Shown here: positions 14,453 to 23,070 of the stretch, one piece after another
Layout: each line of letters starts with the position of its first letter
Position numbering within the stretch: position 1 is the first letter of the stretch
Assembly (NCBI GenBank): GCA_963767565.1
Contig: CAVYEG010000006.1
Span: forward strand, 2,080,016-2,144,015
Source of the DNA: Palsa-504 sp963767565
Lineage (GTDB): Bacteria; Actinomycetota; Actinomycetes; Streptosporangiales; Streptosporangiaceae
Length of the DNA: 64,000 nt
Direction: 5' to 3'
Notes under the pieces: model-generated
Database searches by the model: none
The model's input: the letters and a program-made list of their open reading frames with translations, nothing else
What the model was told of the DNA's origin: nothing
Position numbers and translations under genes: made by a program

Positions 14453-15105
14453 GTCCGGCCGCTGACGAGCCGTTCCTCGCGGGCCTCGTCGTCCGCGCGG
14501 GTCAGGCCCAGCATGAGGATCAGCTCCTGGTGCAGGTGCATCCAGACCGTGTGGTAGGAGTCGATCAGCGGGGACGCGAGCCAGTTGGACTCCCCGTCGT
14601 CGAACTTGTCCAGGGCCTCCTGCAGCCGCGGGCGGTAGCCGGCCAGCCTGGGCTCGATCGCCGCCATCCGGCGCAGGATCGGGCCGATGGCCGAGTGAAC
14701 CTCGTCCAGCCGGTCCCGGACTGTGTCGTCGTACGCGGCGTCGCTGTGGTCGTTGGGGCTGCCGTCCGGGCGGGTCTGCCAGGCGGAGCACACGTCGCGC
14801 AGCCGCCGGTTGACGGGCAGGAAGCCGTCGAAGAGCCGGTCGAGGTCCTGTTCGGCCTGACCGCCGGGCGGCAGGCGCAGCAGCGTGGCCACCACGGCCG
14901 TGCCCTCGGGCGTCGGCATCGTGATCGGCCCCTTCACCATGACCAGGCCGCGGGCGACCAGCCGGGCCGTGACGTCGTCCGGCGCGCCGCGGGCCATGCC
15001 GCGGATGACCAGGGCCGTGAGGGCCTGCTGGGCCGGGTCGGACGGAGAGGTTGGTTCGGACGGAGAGGTTGGTTCGGACGGAGAGGTTGGTTCGGGCGTG
15101 GCCAC
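14449..15105 (-). CDS. Unrecognised protein with possible winged-helix N-terminal part and repeat-bearing leader
   Basis: 218 residues. The first 16 or so are a low-complexity leader with three P-T-S-P-S-(E/D) units encoded by an 18-bp tandem repeat. Next comes a segment ALTALVIRGMARGAPDDVTARLVARGLVMVKG that looks like a short winged-helix DNA-binding module, then a helical part with NRRLRDVCSAWQ and SPLIDSYHTVWMHLHQELILMLG. Similar proteins occur in actinobacteria beside catabolic enzymes, but I recall no named function. GTG 15105 has an excellent AAGGAGG site. The stop overlaps the acyl-CoA dehydrogenase start, so it heads this leftward operon and could be its regulator. Confidence 0.6.
   Translation of the reverse strand: MATPEPTSPSEPTSPSEPTSPSDPAQQALTALVIRGMARGAPDDVTARLVARGLVMVKGPITMPTPEGTAVVATLLRLPPGGQAEQDLDRLFDGFLPVNRRLRDVCSAWQTRPDGSPNDHSDAAYDDTVRDRLDEVHSAIGPILRRMAAIEPRLAGYRPRLQEALDKFDDGESNWLASPLIDSYHTVWMHLHQELILMLGLTRADDEAREERLVSGRT
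15041..15099. repeat. Three tandem 18-bp repeats within a coding leader
   Basis: The unit (G)GGACGGAGAGGTTGGTTC repeats three times, the last copy drifting. In frame it encodes the Pro-Thr-Ser-Pro-Ser-Glu repeats near the N-terminus of the 14449-15105 protein. Repeat number could vary between strains without breaking the frame. Confidence 0.85.
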
Positions 15106-15278
15106 GGCACCTCCTTGGCTCGGCGAACCGCGGGTACGGCTCATCTTCGACCTTCCTGTTGTCAACGTCAAGAAACTCGGGCAACTAGCGAACCGGGCGT
15201 CCGGACCGCCCCGGCACACGCAGCCCCGATGCCCGGCTGGCCCGGAGCGGGCTCGTCAACGGCTCCGCCATGCCTTAA

Positions 15279-15296
15279 ACTAGAGTTCAACTACAG
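15279..15296. promoter_or_regulatory. Operator-like palindrome upstream of the PHA synthase gene
   Basis: The core AGTT-C-AACT (15284-15292) is palindromic. The surrounding 18 bases match 13 of 18 positions in the site at 17027-17044 in front of the next SDR gene. It lies 24-41 bases before GTG 15320, where it could cover the promoter. Confidence 0.45.
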
Positions 15297-15319
15297 AAAG
15301 ATGAAGGCAGGAGGCCGGC

Positions 15320-16948
15320 GTGACGTCAGGTGACAGCGTGGGACCGGACGGCGAGGCGCCTGACGCGCGCGGGCCCCTGGCCCGGCTCGGGGCCCTCTAC
15401 GGCAGCTACTGGAAGCTGGCCGCCGACCTGGTGGGCATCGCGGCGGGCACGTCGGCGGTGCAACCGGCGGCCGGTGACCCGCGGTTCCGCGATCCGGCCT
15501 GGACCCAGCACCCCTACTACCGCAGGCTGGGGCAGGCCTACACGGCCAGCTGCGCCTTCGCGGACCAGGCGGCCGACGGGCTGGCCCGCACCGGCCGGGC
15601 CGGGCCCACGGCGCGCTTCCTGCTCACGATCGCCGAAAGCGCCGCCGCTCCGACGAACACGCTGCTGGGCAACCCCGCCGCGATCAAGCGCGCGTACGAA
15701 ACCGGCGGACGGTCGGTGCTGCGCGGCCTGCAGAACATGGCTGGCGACGTGCGGCACAACGGCGGCATGCCGTCCATCGTGGACGGCAGCGCCTACCAGG
15801 TCGGCCGCGACTTCGCGGTCACGCCCGGCGCGGTGGTGGACCGCGACCCGGTGGGGGAAGTGATCCAGTACGCCCCGAGCACCGGGCAGGTGCAGGCCCG
15901 GCCGGTCCTGATCATCCCGCCGCCGATCGGCCGCTACTACTTCCTCGACCTGCGCCCGGGACGAAGCATGGTGGAGTACGCGGTCAGCCGGGGCCTGCAG
16001 GCCTTCATGCTGAGCTGGCGGAACCCTACCCGCGACCAGGCCGACTGGACGCTCGACAATTACGCCGGCCGGGTGCTGTCGGCGATCGAGGCGGTCCGCG
16101 AGGTGACCGGGGCGCCGGACATCGACGTGATCGGCTTCTGCGCGGGCGGCATCTTGACCGCGCTGGCGCTCAACCACCTGGCGGCCCTCGGCGAGCAGCC
16201 GGTGCACTCGGTGAGCTACGCGGTGACCCTGCTCGACTGGGGGCAGGAGGTGCCGATCAAGGCGTTCTCCGCATCCCGGCTGCTCGCCCTGGCCCGGTGG
16301 AACTCCGCGCGGCAAGGCGTGATCAGCGCCCGCGACATGGGCGGCGCGTTCACCTGGATGCGGCCCGACGACCTGGTGTGGAAGGCCTGGGTCAACAACT
16401 ACCTGATGGGCGACAAGCCGCCGGCGTTCGACGTCCTGGCCTGGAACGCCGACGGGACGAACCTGCCGGCCGCCCTGCACGCCCAGTTCCTGGACATCTT
16501 CGAGCACAACCCGCTGGCCACCCCGGGCACGCTGACCTGCCTGGGCACCCCGGTGGACCTCAGCACGATCACGCTGCCGGCCTACGTCACCGGCGGGGTG
16601 ACCGATCATCTCACGCCGTGGACCAGCTGCTACCGCACCACGCAGCTGCTGGGCGGGCCGAGCACGTTCGTGCTGAGCAACGCCGGGCACATTCAGAGCC
16701 TGGTCAACCCGCCCGGCAACCCGAAGGCGGTCTTCTATACCGGAGCCGAGCCAGGGCCCGACCCGCAGGCGTGGCTGGAGGCGGCGGACAAGCACACCGG
16801 GACCTGGTGGACCCACTGGGCGGACTGGATCATCGCGCAGTCGGCCGGCACCAAGGCCGCTCCGGACCAGCTCGGCAGCGCCGGGCACCCGGTCCTGGAG
16901 GCCGCGCCGGGCAGCTACGTCAGGGATCTCGTGCCGGCCGACGCCTGA
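15320..16948 (+). CDS. phaC: Poly(3-hydroxyalkanoate) synthase (PhaC-like)
   Basis: 542 residues, close to class I PhaC length; polymerises 3-hydroxyacyl-CoA into storage polyester. The lipase-like box GFCAGG carries the catalytic Cys274. The Asp (GGVTDHLTPW) and His (SNAGHIQSLVNPPGN) of the triad are visible in the last third. The N-terminal SVLRGLQNMAGDV..NGG.P region and the PPPIGRYYFLDLRPGRSMVEYAV block are typical. GTG 15320 follows AGGAGG. A downstream 3-hydroxybutyrate-dehydrogenase-like SDR fits polymer turnover. No phasin, PhaA or PhaB is seen. Confidence 0.88.
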   Translation: MTSGDSVGPDGEAPDARGPLARLGALYGSYWKLAADLVGIAAGTSAVQPAAGDPRFRDPAWTQHPYYRRLGQAYTASCAFADQAADGLARTGRAGPTARFLLTIAESAAAPTNTLLGNPAAIKRAYETGGRSVLRGLQNMAGDVRHNGGMPSIVDGSAYQVGRDFAVTPGAVVDRDPVGEVIQYAPSTGQVQARPVLIIPPPIGRYYFLDLRPGRSMVEYAVSRGLQAFMLSWRNPTRDQADWTLDNYAGRVLSAIEAVREVTGAPDIDVIGFCAGGILTALALNHLAALGEQPVHSVSYAVTLLDWGQEVPIKAFSASRLLALARWNSARQGVISARDMGGAFTWMRPDDLVWKAWVNNYLMGDKPPAFDVLAWNADGTNLPAALHAQFLDIFEHNPLATPGTLTCLGTPVDLSTITLPAYVTGGVTDHLTPWTSCYRTTQLLGGPSTFVLSNAGHIQSLVNPPGNPKAVFYTGAEPGPDPQAWLEAADKHTGTWWTHWADWIIAQSAGTKAAPDQLGSAGHPVLEAAPGSYVRDLVPADA

Positions 16949-16979
16949 CCTAGACGGCGGCCCCGACGTTGACGGCCCG

Positions 16980-17009
16980 GCCTTGACGACAGGGACCTTG
17001 ACGACAGGA
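16980..17009 (+). repeat. Two direct repeats of about 15 bp
   Basis: CCTTGACGACAGGGA is followed at once by CCTTGACGACAGGAA. The pair lies in the 130-bp gap between phaC and the SDR gene; no role is evident. Confidence 0.7.
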
Positions 17010-17026
17010 ACGCCGCGGACGAACAT

Positions 17027-17044
17027 ACTGGAGTCAGACTCAAG
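17027..17044. promoter_or_regulatory. Operator-like palindrome upstream of SDR gene
   Basis: GAGTC-A-GACTC (17031-17041) is a perfect inverted repeat. With its flanks it resembles the site at 15279-15296. It stands 35-52 bases before ATG 17079. Confidence 0.5.
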
Positions 17045-17078
17045 TTGGGTCGCTGCACGCTCAACCGAGGAGGAATCC

Positions 17079-17852
17079 ATGCAGCTCGACGGCAAGGTTG
17101 CGGCGATAACGGGCGGCACGGCGGGCATCGGCCGCGCGATCGCGGAGGCGTTCCTGGCCGAGGGCGCGCAGGTGGTGGTCAGCGGCCGCAACGCCGACCG
17201 CGGCAAGCAGGTGGCGAGCGAACTCGGCGAGCACCGCGCGCTCTTCCATCAGGGCGACGCGACCACAAAGGAAGGCGTGGAATCGGCCGTCGAGGCGGCC
17301 GTGGCGCGCTTCGGGCAGCTCGACATCATGGTCAACAACGCCGGCGGTGCCCAGCGGCTCGCCCCGCTCGTCGACCTGTACGACGAGGACTGGGACCTGG
17401 TGATGAAGTGGAACCTGTACTCCACCTTCTGGGGCACCCGGGCCGCCCTGCGCCACATGCTGCCGCGCAAAAGCGGGCGCATCATCAACATCTCCTCGGT
17501 GGAGGGCAAGCACGGCAAGCCGGTGCTCACCGCCTACGTCGCGGCCAAGCACGCGATCAACGGGCTGACCAAGGCCGCGGCCAAGGAGGTCGGCACCCAG
17601 GGCGTCACCGTGAACGCGATCTGCCCGGGCCTGGTCATCACCGACATCATCAAGCAGAACGGGCCGAGCACCGCCGAGGCCATGGGCATCACGTTCGACG
17701 AGATGGTCGCGCTGTTCGCCGCCGAGTCCGCCATCAAGCGGCCGAACACGCTGGATGAGGTGGCCGCGGTCGCGGTCCTGCTCGCGTCGGACGTCGGGGC
17801 CGGGATCACCGGCGCCATCTACAGCGTCGATGGCGGAACGGCAGCGTACTGA
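17079..17852 (+). CDS. SDR family oxidoreductase, 3-hydroxybutyrate dehydrogenase-like
   Basis: 257 residues. TGGTAGIG at about 10-17 binds NAD(P), NNAGGAQRLAPL follows, and YVAAKHAINGLTKAAAKEVG holds the catalytic Tyr and Lys. The segment VNAICPGLVITDIIKQNGP and the long region before the C-terminal YSVDGGTAAY resemble 3-hydroxybutyrate dehydrogenases. ATG 17079 follows GAGGAGG by five bases; an upstream in-frame ATG has no ribosome site. Position after phaC suggests oxidation of 3-hydroxybutyrate from the polymer, but general FabG-like activity cannot be excluded. Confidence 0.85.
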   Translation: MQLDGKVAAITGGTAGIGRAIAEAFLAEGAQVVVSGRNADRGKQVASELGEHRALFHQGDATTKEGVESAVEAAVARFGQLDIMVNNAGGAQRLAPLVDLYDEDWDLVMKWNLYSTFWGTRAALRHMLPRKSGRIINISSVEGKHGKPVLTAYVAAKHAINGLTKAAAKEVGTQGVTVNAICPGLVITDIIKQNGPSTAEAMGITFDEMVALFAAESAIKRPNTLDEVAAVAVLLASDVGAGITGAIYSVDGGTAAY

Positions 17853-17855
17853 GCC

Positions 17856-18095
17856 ATGGTCGGCACCCACTTCCCCGACGACCGCGACGTCCTGGAGTCG
17901 GCGCTGCAGCGGATGCGCGAGGCGTTCGAGGCCTTGCAGGACGGCCGGATGGCGCCGGCCCGGGCCGAGGAGGAGTTCCTGGCCGGGTACGAAACGGCGC
18001 GTGACCTGGTCAGCGCCTTCTTCCTGGCGCAGCGGATGTCGGCCCCGGTCCAGCAGGGCCGGGGCTCGGATCGGCTGACAGAGCCCGAGCAATAG
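17856..18095 (+). CDS. Small hypothetical protein between SDR and lpd
   Basis: 79 residues, charged and helical: LESALQRMREAFEALQDGRMAPARAEEEFLAGYETARDLVSAFFLAQRM. It starts three bases after the SDR stop and ends eight bases before the dihydrolipoamide dehydrogenase start, so it is plainly within the operon. No cysteine, membrane segment or known motif. Could be a small phasin-like or adaptor helix protein; that is only a guess from amphipathic helices next to phaC. Confidence 0.55.
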   Translation: MVGTHFPDDRDVLESALQRMREAFEALQDGRMAPARAEEEFLAGYETARDLVSAFFLAQRMSAPVQQGRGSDRLTEPEQ

Positions 18096-18103
18096 GAGTG
18101 CCC

Positions 18104-19498
18104 GTGCCAGAGAACCGGTATGACCTCGTGGTCCTGGGCGGCGGTAGCGGGGGTTACGCGGCCGCGTTGCGGGCGGCCGAGCTGGGCAAGTCCGTGGTGC
18201 TGGTGGAGAAGGACAAGGTGGGCGGGACGTGCCTGCACCGGGGCTGCATTCCCACCAAGGCGCTGCTGCACGCCGGGGAGATCGCCGACCAGGCCCGGGA
18301 GAGCGCGGCGTTCGGGGTCAAGGCACCGTTCCAGGGCATGGACATGCCCGGGGTGCACAAGTACAAGGACTCGGTCATCGCCAAGAACCACAAGGGGCTG
18401 ACCGGACTGATCAAGGGCCGCGGCATCGCGATCGTCGAGGGCGACGGGCGGCTGGCCGGGCCGAAGACGGTACAGGTCGGCGCGGATTCCTTTACCGGAA
18501 CGAACGTGGTGCTGGCCACCGGCTCGTACTCGCGTACCCTGCCGGGACTGGACCTGGACGGCGGCCGGGTCATGGCCAGCGAGCACGCGCTCCAGCTCGA
18601 CCGGGTACCGGCCGCCGCGATCGTACTGGGCGGCGGGGTGATCGGCTGCGAGTTCGCCTCGGCGTGGACCTCGTTCGGCACCAAGGTGACGATCGTCGAG
18701 GCCCTGCCGCACCTGGTGCCGCTGGAGGACGAAGCCAGCTCCAAGCTGCTCGAGCGGGAGTTCCGCCGCCGCGGCATCGGCTTCAAGCTCGGCGCGCGGT
18801 TCGAGCGCGCCGAGCCCACGGACGATGGGGTCCGGGTGCACCTGGAAGGCGGCGCGACGCTGGAGGGGGAACTGCTGCTGGCCGCGGTGGGCCGCGGGCC
18901 GGTCTCGGCCGGGCTGGGCTATGAGGAGCAGGGCATCAAGACCGATCGCGGCTTCGTGATCGTCGATGAGTACTGCCGGACCACGGCCGAGGGCGTCTAC
19001 GCGGTCGGCGACCTGGTCAGCACCGGCGAAGGCGCGCACCCGCAGCTAGCCCACGTCGGGTTCGCCGAGGGCATCCTGGCCGCCGAGCACCTGGCCGGAC
19101 GGCCGGTGGTGCCCATCGACTACCCAGGGGTGCCGCGCATCACCTACAGCCACCCGGAGGTCGCCTCGGTCGGCTACACCCAGACGCAGGCGGCCGCCAG
19201 GTACGGCCCGGACGCGATCAACACGGTCAGCTATGACCTGTCCGGCAACGGCCGGAGCGCCATCTTGTCCACCAGGGGCGCGGTCAAGGTCGTCGCGGCC
19301 AAGGACGGCCCGGTCCTCGGTATCCACATCGTGGGCGACCGGGTCAGCGAACTGATCGCCGAAGCCCAGCTCATCTACAACTGGGAAGCCCGCCCGGACG
19401 AGGTAGCCGCGCTCATTCACCCGCACCCCACCCAATCCGAGGCCATCGGCGAAGCCCACCTGCTGCTGGCCGGCAAGCCGCTGCACGTCCATGAGTGA
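18104..19498 (+). CDS. lpdA: Dihydrolipoamide dehydrogenase (E3)
   Basis: 464-residue flavoprotein disulfide reductase that reoxidises the lipoyl arm of 2-oxo acid dehydrogenase complexes with NAD. GGGSGGYAA (12-20) binds FAD. The redox disulfide is Cys43-Cys48 in GGTCLHRGCIP. The C-terminal HPHPTQSEAIGE supplies the catalytic His near 441 and Glu. GTG 18104 is preferred because AGGAG lies five bases upstream; GTG 18098 overlaps that site. It may serve the E1-alpha complex at the left end or another complex. The stop overlaps the following gene by eight bases. Confidence 0.93.
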   Translation: MPENRYDLVVLGGGSGGYAAALRAAELGKSVVLVEKDKVGGTCLHRGCIPTKALLHAGEIADQARESAAFGVKAPFQGMDMPGVHKYKDSVIAKNHKGLTGLIKGRGIAIVEGDGRLAGPKTVQVGADSFTGTNVVLATGSYSRTLPGLDLDGGRVMASEHALQLDRVPAAAIVLGGGVIGCEFASAWTSFGTKVTIVEALPHLVPLEDEASSKLLEREFRRRGIGFKLGARFERAEPTDDGVRVHLEGGATLEGELLLAAVGRGPVSAGLGYEEQGIKTDRGFVIVDEYCRTTAEGVYAVGDLVSTGEGAHPQLAHVGFAEGILAAEHLAGRPVVPIDYPGVPRITYSHPEVASVGYTQTQAAARYGPDAINTVSYDLSGNGRSAILSTRGAVKVVAAKDGPVLGIHIVGDRVSELIAEAQLIYNWEARPDEVAALIHPHPTQSEAIGEAHLLLAGKPLHVHE

Positions 19499-20051
19499 GC
19501 TCCCGGGCCCGCCGCCCGCCTCCCCCTTCGACTGCGCCGCGGTCACGCTGCCGGCCTGCCTGGCCGTGCTGGGGCAGCTCACCGCCGGTGACCTGTCCCG
19601 CCCGACGCCGTGCACCGAGTACACGGTCGGCGAGGTCGGCCAGCACGTGGTGCGGTCCATGGTGCTGCTGGCCTCGGTGGCCGGCGAGCAGATCGATACT
19701 CCGGCCGCGGGCCCGCTCGAGCGGGACGTGGCGGCCACCGCCGAGGCGGCGCTGAAAGCCTGGCAGCGGCGCGGGCTGGACGGTTCGGTCGCGGTCGGGC
19801 GCAGCACCCTGCCGGCCAGCCTGGCCGTGCAGGTCATCCCGCTCGAGTTGCTCGTGCACGGCTGGGACATCGCCCGGGCGACCGGCCGCGAGATCGACGT
19901 CCCGCTGCAGGTGGCCGGCTACGTGCTGGACCAGGCGCGGCTGCTGATCACCGAGGACAAGCGGGGCCGCAGCTTCGCGGCCGAGGTGCCTGCCGGATCG
20001 CGGGCCACCGCCCTGCAGCGGCTGATCGCGTTCACCGGCCGGGTGCCGTGA
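19491..20051 (+). CDS. TIGR03086-like DinB/mycothiol-dependent enzyme superfamily protein
   Basis: 186 residues. PTPCTEYTVGEVGQHVVRSM at the N-terminus and IPLELLVHGWDIARATGRE later carry the His/Glu/His metal-site pattern of the DinB-like mycothiol maleylpyruvate isomerase N-terminal fold. Members are common in mycothiol-producing actinobacteria, and most have no assigned substrate. It overlaps the end of lpdA and so is probably co-translated. Confidence 0.8.
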   Translation: MSELPGPPPASPFDCAAVTLPACLAVLGQLTAGDLSRPTPCTEYTVGEVGQHVVRSMVLLASVAGEQIDTPAAGPLERDVAATAEAALKAWQRRGLDGSVAVGRSTLPASLAVQVIPLELLVHGWDIARATGREIDVPLQVAGYVLDQARLLITEDKRGRSFAAEVPAGSRATALQRLIAFTGRVP

Positions 20052-20122
20052 CCTGACCGGTCAGCCGCCGGATGCCGTGAGCTAACCCCCGGTCAGCTGC
20101 CTGGTGCCACGCGCTGAGCCGG

Positions 20123-20716
20123 TCAGCCGCTGGTCACGGTGATCGAGACGGTCGGCCGGGCCAGCTCGGACGCATCGACGAACAGCCCGGCGCGGCGCGC
20201 CGCGGCGGCCGCCAGGTTCAGCACCGTCCCGGCATCCGCGTCGGTCGGGTCCTGGGTGAGCGCGGGAAGCTGGCGGAAGAAGCTGTCGGCCGCCGCGCCG
20301 GCCGCCACCTCGGCCGCGCCCGGCGGCGGGACGGCCTGCCAGACCAGGATCGACGTGTTCGCCTTCCACCGGGCCAGCGACGTGCTGACCGTCGTCCACG
20401 GGCGCCAGTTGCCCAGCTCGCCCAGCAGGTGCCCCAGCTCGGCCAGGCCCGGCCGGCCCGCGGCCGGCTCGGCCAGGGTGACCAGCGCGTCGGCGTCAGG
20501 GGGCGGCTCCTCACCGAGGGGAGCCGGCATGGTGAGCGGGCAGTCGAACCCGAGCGCTACCTGCTCGCCGTCGTGCAGCGCATGGAAGACCGCGTGGAAC
20601 AGCTCGGCCGGCGAGGAGCCAGAGCTCGCGTCCGGCCGGTCATCGTCGTGACGGCGGCCGGCCCAGCGCATGCGCCCGTCCGGCAAGGATCCGGTCTCCA
20701 TCGCGATGACCAGCAT
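20123..20716 (-). CDS. Hypothetical protein, family not recognised
   Basis: 197 residues starting MLVIAMETGSLPDGRMRW. The segment EQVALGFDCPLTMPAPLGE looks like the conserved strand of DUF429-like/RNase H-fold proteins (a G-F-D-x-P-L pattern), but the rest does not let me name it. A tryptophan-bearing middle (ELGNWRPWTTVSTSLARWKANTSILVWQAV) may be a second strand-helix unit. ATG 20716 has GGAGG seven bases upstream; longer frames are less likely. It follows an NTF2-like gene by 35 bases on the same strand. Confidence 0.65.
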   Translation of the reverse strand: MLVIAMETGSLPDGRMRWAGRRHDDDRPDASSGSSPAELFHAVFHALHDGEQVALGFDCPLTMPAPLGEEPPPDADALVTLAEPAAGRPGLAELGHLLGELGNWRPWTTVSTSLARWKANTSILVWQAVPPPGAAEVAAGAAADSFFRQLPALTQDPTDADAGTVLNLAAAAARRAGLFVDASELARPTVSITVTSG

Positions 20717-20751
20717 CCAGGCACCTCCGATCCGCGGCGCAGCTCCGCGGG

Positions 20752-21291
20752 TTACGTGTCGTTCCCGGCGTCGGGCCGGTAGGCGGGGAGCTCGGCGGGG
20801 GCCGGCGCCCGGTGCGGCCAGCGCTTGCGCAGCTTGGCGGCCAGCCCGCCGGACGCGAGCTCGGCGTGGGTCATCGCGTACAGGGTCCGTACCTGACGCG
20901 AAGCGAAGCGCCACCGTCCGTCCAGGCGGACGTAGGAGTCGGAGTACCGGAATGACGTGATGACGGTGTGCTGGCCGGACGCCTGCTCGGAGAAGCCGAC
21001 CACCTGGCCGCGGGCGTGGTCGTCATCGAGGAAGTCCAGCACGAAGCCTCGCGCTTCGTGCAGCGTGAGAGGGTAGAGGTCGCCCAGGGCCCGGTAGTTG
21101 GCCACGATGGCCTCGCGGCCCGTGTGCGTGCTGCCCGGGGAGCCGAACCGGGCGTCGGGCGTGAACAGCTCCCCCAGCGCCTCGAACTCGTGATCGTCGA
21201 TCAGGAAGGCGTACCGGGCCAGCAACTCGGCGATCTGCGCCCTGGCTTCCAGCCGGGCGATCCGCTGTTCCAGGGAAAGGTCAGCCACCAC
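20752..21291 (-). CDS. NTF2-like (SnoaL/nuclear transport factor 2) family protein
   Basis: 179 residues with the cone-shaped NTF2 fold used by ketosteroid isomerases, dehydratases and SnoaL cyclases. IAELLARYAFLIDDHEFEALGELFTPDARF is the standard helix plus first strand, TGREAIVANYRALG the second helix, and FRYSDSYVRLDGRWRFASRQV the closing strands. The C-terminal 30 residues are an extra basic tail. GTG 21291 (or 21288) follows GGAG. One of six NTF2-like proteins in about 19 kb. Confidence 0.85.
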   Translation of the reverse strand: MVADLSLEQRIARLEARAQIAELLARYAFLIDDHEFEALGELFTPDARFGSPGSTHTGREAIVANYRALGDLYPLTLHEARGFVLDFLDDDHARGQVVGFSEQASGQHTVITSFRYSDSYVRLDGRWRFASRQVRTLYAMTHAELASGGLAAKLRKRWPHRAPAPAELPAYRPDAGNDT

Positions 21292-21387
21292 GTTGCTCCA
21301 CGGCTACCGGCATAGCGGATCTCCCGCCTCCAAGCCGACTGCTGGAGGCCGCCCGGCGGCCTCCAGCAGTCATCACGGTGCTCGGCG

Positions 21388-22536
21388 CTAACTGCTGACG
21401 TGCCAGAGCGCCTGGAACGCAGGGCGGTAGTTGGCCACGCCGACGTAGTTGCCCGCGCTGTCCTCCACCAGGGAATTGACGTTCTGCGGTGTCATCAGCT
21501 GCGTCGGCAGCACCGCGTTCAGGGTCGGTGAGCCCTCGATCTTGCGGGCCATCGAGTCGACCTGACGGTAGGCCACGATCGGCAGAGAGTAGGCGGTCCA
21601 CACGTCCTGGGTGCCGTTCTTCAGCGCGGCGATGTTGGGGGTGTCCGCCGTCAGCCCGCCGATGTGCAGGCCGTGCAGCCCCGCGGCACTCAGAGCAGAG
21701 TTGACGCCGCCCGCCAGGTCACCGAGGTCGAAGATCAGCCAGTTGGTGCTGGGGTCCCGGGTGACAGCGGATACCACGGCCTGCGGCACGGTCGTACCCA
21801 TGCCGGAGGCCAGCTCCGCATTCTGGGTGATCTTGCAGGCCGGGCACCATTGCTTGATCGCGGCGTCGAAGGCCGTATCGAAGTCCACCAGGATCGGGAA
21901 GATCGGCAGCGTGAACTCCTGGATGACAGCCTTGCCGTTCGACTGCACCACGACATAGGCGGCGACCATCTTGCCCCATACGGCGAGCTGAGACGGGCTC
22001 GCGATCGAGGTGTCGAACATGGCGCCGGACGGCGGGCTGGTGTCTGCGCTGCTGTTAACCCAGATGCCTTTCTGCTGCGCCTGAGTCAGCTGTGACGCGA
22101 TCGTGGAAGTCGGGATGCCGCTGGTGAGAATGCCCGCCGGGTTCAGCTGAATGGCGGAGCTCATGGCAGCCTGCTGCGTCGCCGGCGTCGTGCCGGACAG
22201 GACGTCCTTGTACTTCCAGCCGAGGTCTGCGGCGGCTTGTGCCCAGTATTTCGCGAGAACGACCGCGCTCCCGCTGCCGGAGTCCAGGCCGACCAGGAGC
22301 TTGCCGGGCGCGGGCTTGGACTTGAGCGGGGTGCTGATACCGATGGAGGTCGGTGAACTCAGGAATTGCTGTTCGTAGGCCTGCGCCGCTGCGACGGAGG
22401 CACTGGATGACCCCCCAGTACTGCTGGCACTGCTCGTGCTGCCGCTGCTGGTACTACTGCCGCTGCCGCTGCTGCTGCATGCGGCCACGACCAGCATCGA
22501 GCTAACCGCGATTCCGACCGCGAGGGTTTTCCTCAT
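21388..22536 (-). CDS. Sugar ABC transporter substrate-binding lipoprotein (ribose-type, periplasmic-binding protein family)
   Basis: 382 residues. The signal sequence MRKTLAVGIAVSSMLVVAAC has a lipobox with Cys20, followed by a Ser/Gly-rich linker, so it is anchored outside the membrane. The mature part reads LLVGLDSGSGSAVVLAKYWAQAAADLGW, QQAAMSSAIQLNPAGILTSGIP and later GLHIGGLTADTPNIAALKNG, as in RbsB-like binding proteins. ATG 22536 is chosen over longer in-frame starts because it gives a clean lipoprotein signal. It is divergent from the matching ATPase and permease genes across a 534-bp gap. Confidence 0.9.
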   Translation of the reverse strand: MRKTLAVGIAVSSMLVVAACSSSGSGSSTSSGSTSSASSTGGSSSASVAAAQAYEQQFLSSPTSIGISTPLKSKPAPGKLLVGLDSGSGSAVVLAKYWAQAAADLGWKYKDVLSGTTPATQQAAMSSAIQLNPAGILTSGIPTSTIASQLTQAQQKGIWVNSSADTSPPSGAMFDTSIASPSQLAVWGKMVAAYVVVQSNGKAVIQEFTLPIFPILVDFDTAFDAAIKQWCPACKITQNAELASGMGTTVPQAVVSAVTRDPSTNWLIFDLGDLAGGVNSALSAAGLHGLHIGGLTADTPNIAALKNGTQDVWTAYSLPIVAYRQVDSMARKIEGSPTLNAVLPTQLMTPQNVNSLVEDSAGNYVGVANYRPAFQALWHVSS

Positions 22537-23070
22537 ACATGCCTCATTTCTTGCCAGTGCCCTAGTGCCGAGCACTGTCTGGCAGGCGCCGTACGTGCCG
22601 AGCAGTCGAGCCTTGACCAGGTCAAGCCCCGAGCCGGGAGCGAGGTTCATCCCGATCAAGTGTCGACTGGGTTAGTTGGTTCTCACCAGGGTTACTGAGT
22701 TAGTTCTCAACCTAGGATTCCGGATCATCAGCTGTCTACCACGATGCGCGCACCGAGGCGAAGATGTTATCTGTGATGCCCGGCCACGGCGAATATATCA
22801 CCTCCTACGCTCCGAACTGCGATTATCTGATCGGCAACCGGGCCGCACGAGAATCGCCGCCGTCCGGTATGCGAGGTTGCGGGTGTCCCGTTGACCTGAC
22901 CGTTCCTCGGCAGTAACTTTGTAGAGCTTGTGGTAAGCCACGACCGGCCTCGTGCCCGGTCTGGCTCTCTCCCCGGGCGAAGCTTAAGCTCCAAAATAAG
23001 AGTTTTCATCGGTGCCTGTTTCTGACGCTGCGCGACGAGTAACGCTCGCCACCCCGGTTCAGGAGGCAGT
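22537..23070. promoter_or_regulatory. 534-bp divergent regulatory region of the ABC importer
   Basis: No convincing gene is present. The G+C content is locally lower. Visible elements are a near-direct repeat of TTAGTT..TTCTCA around 22673-22720, the perfect 10-bp palindrome AGCTTAAGCT at 22981-22990, and AGGAGG at about 23060 serving the ATPase ATG. It must hold promoters for both the binding-protein gene and the ATPase-permease operon. Confidence 0.6.

Noticed and set aside
15041..15099. Considered as a CRISPR-like or regulatory repeat
   Set aside because: The 18-bp repeat is in frame within a coding leader and has no unique spacers.
20053..20064. 12-bp palindrome CTGACCGGTCAG after the TIGR03086-like gene as a terminator
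   Set aside because: Leaves a stem of only four pairs once a loop is allowed and has no T-run; similar GGTCAG pieces recur nearby as loose repeats.
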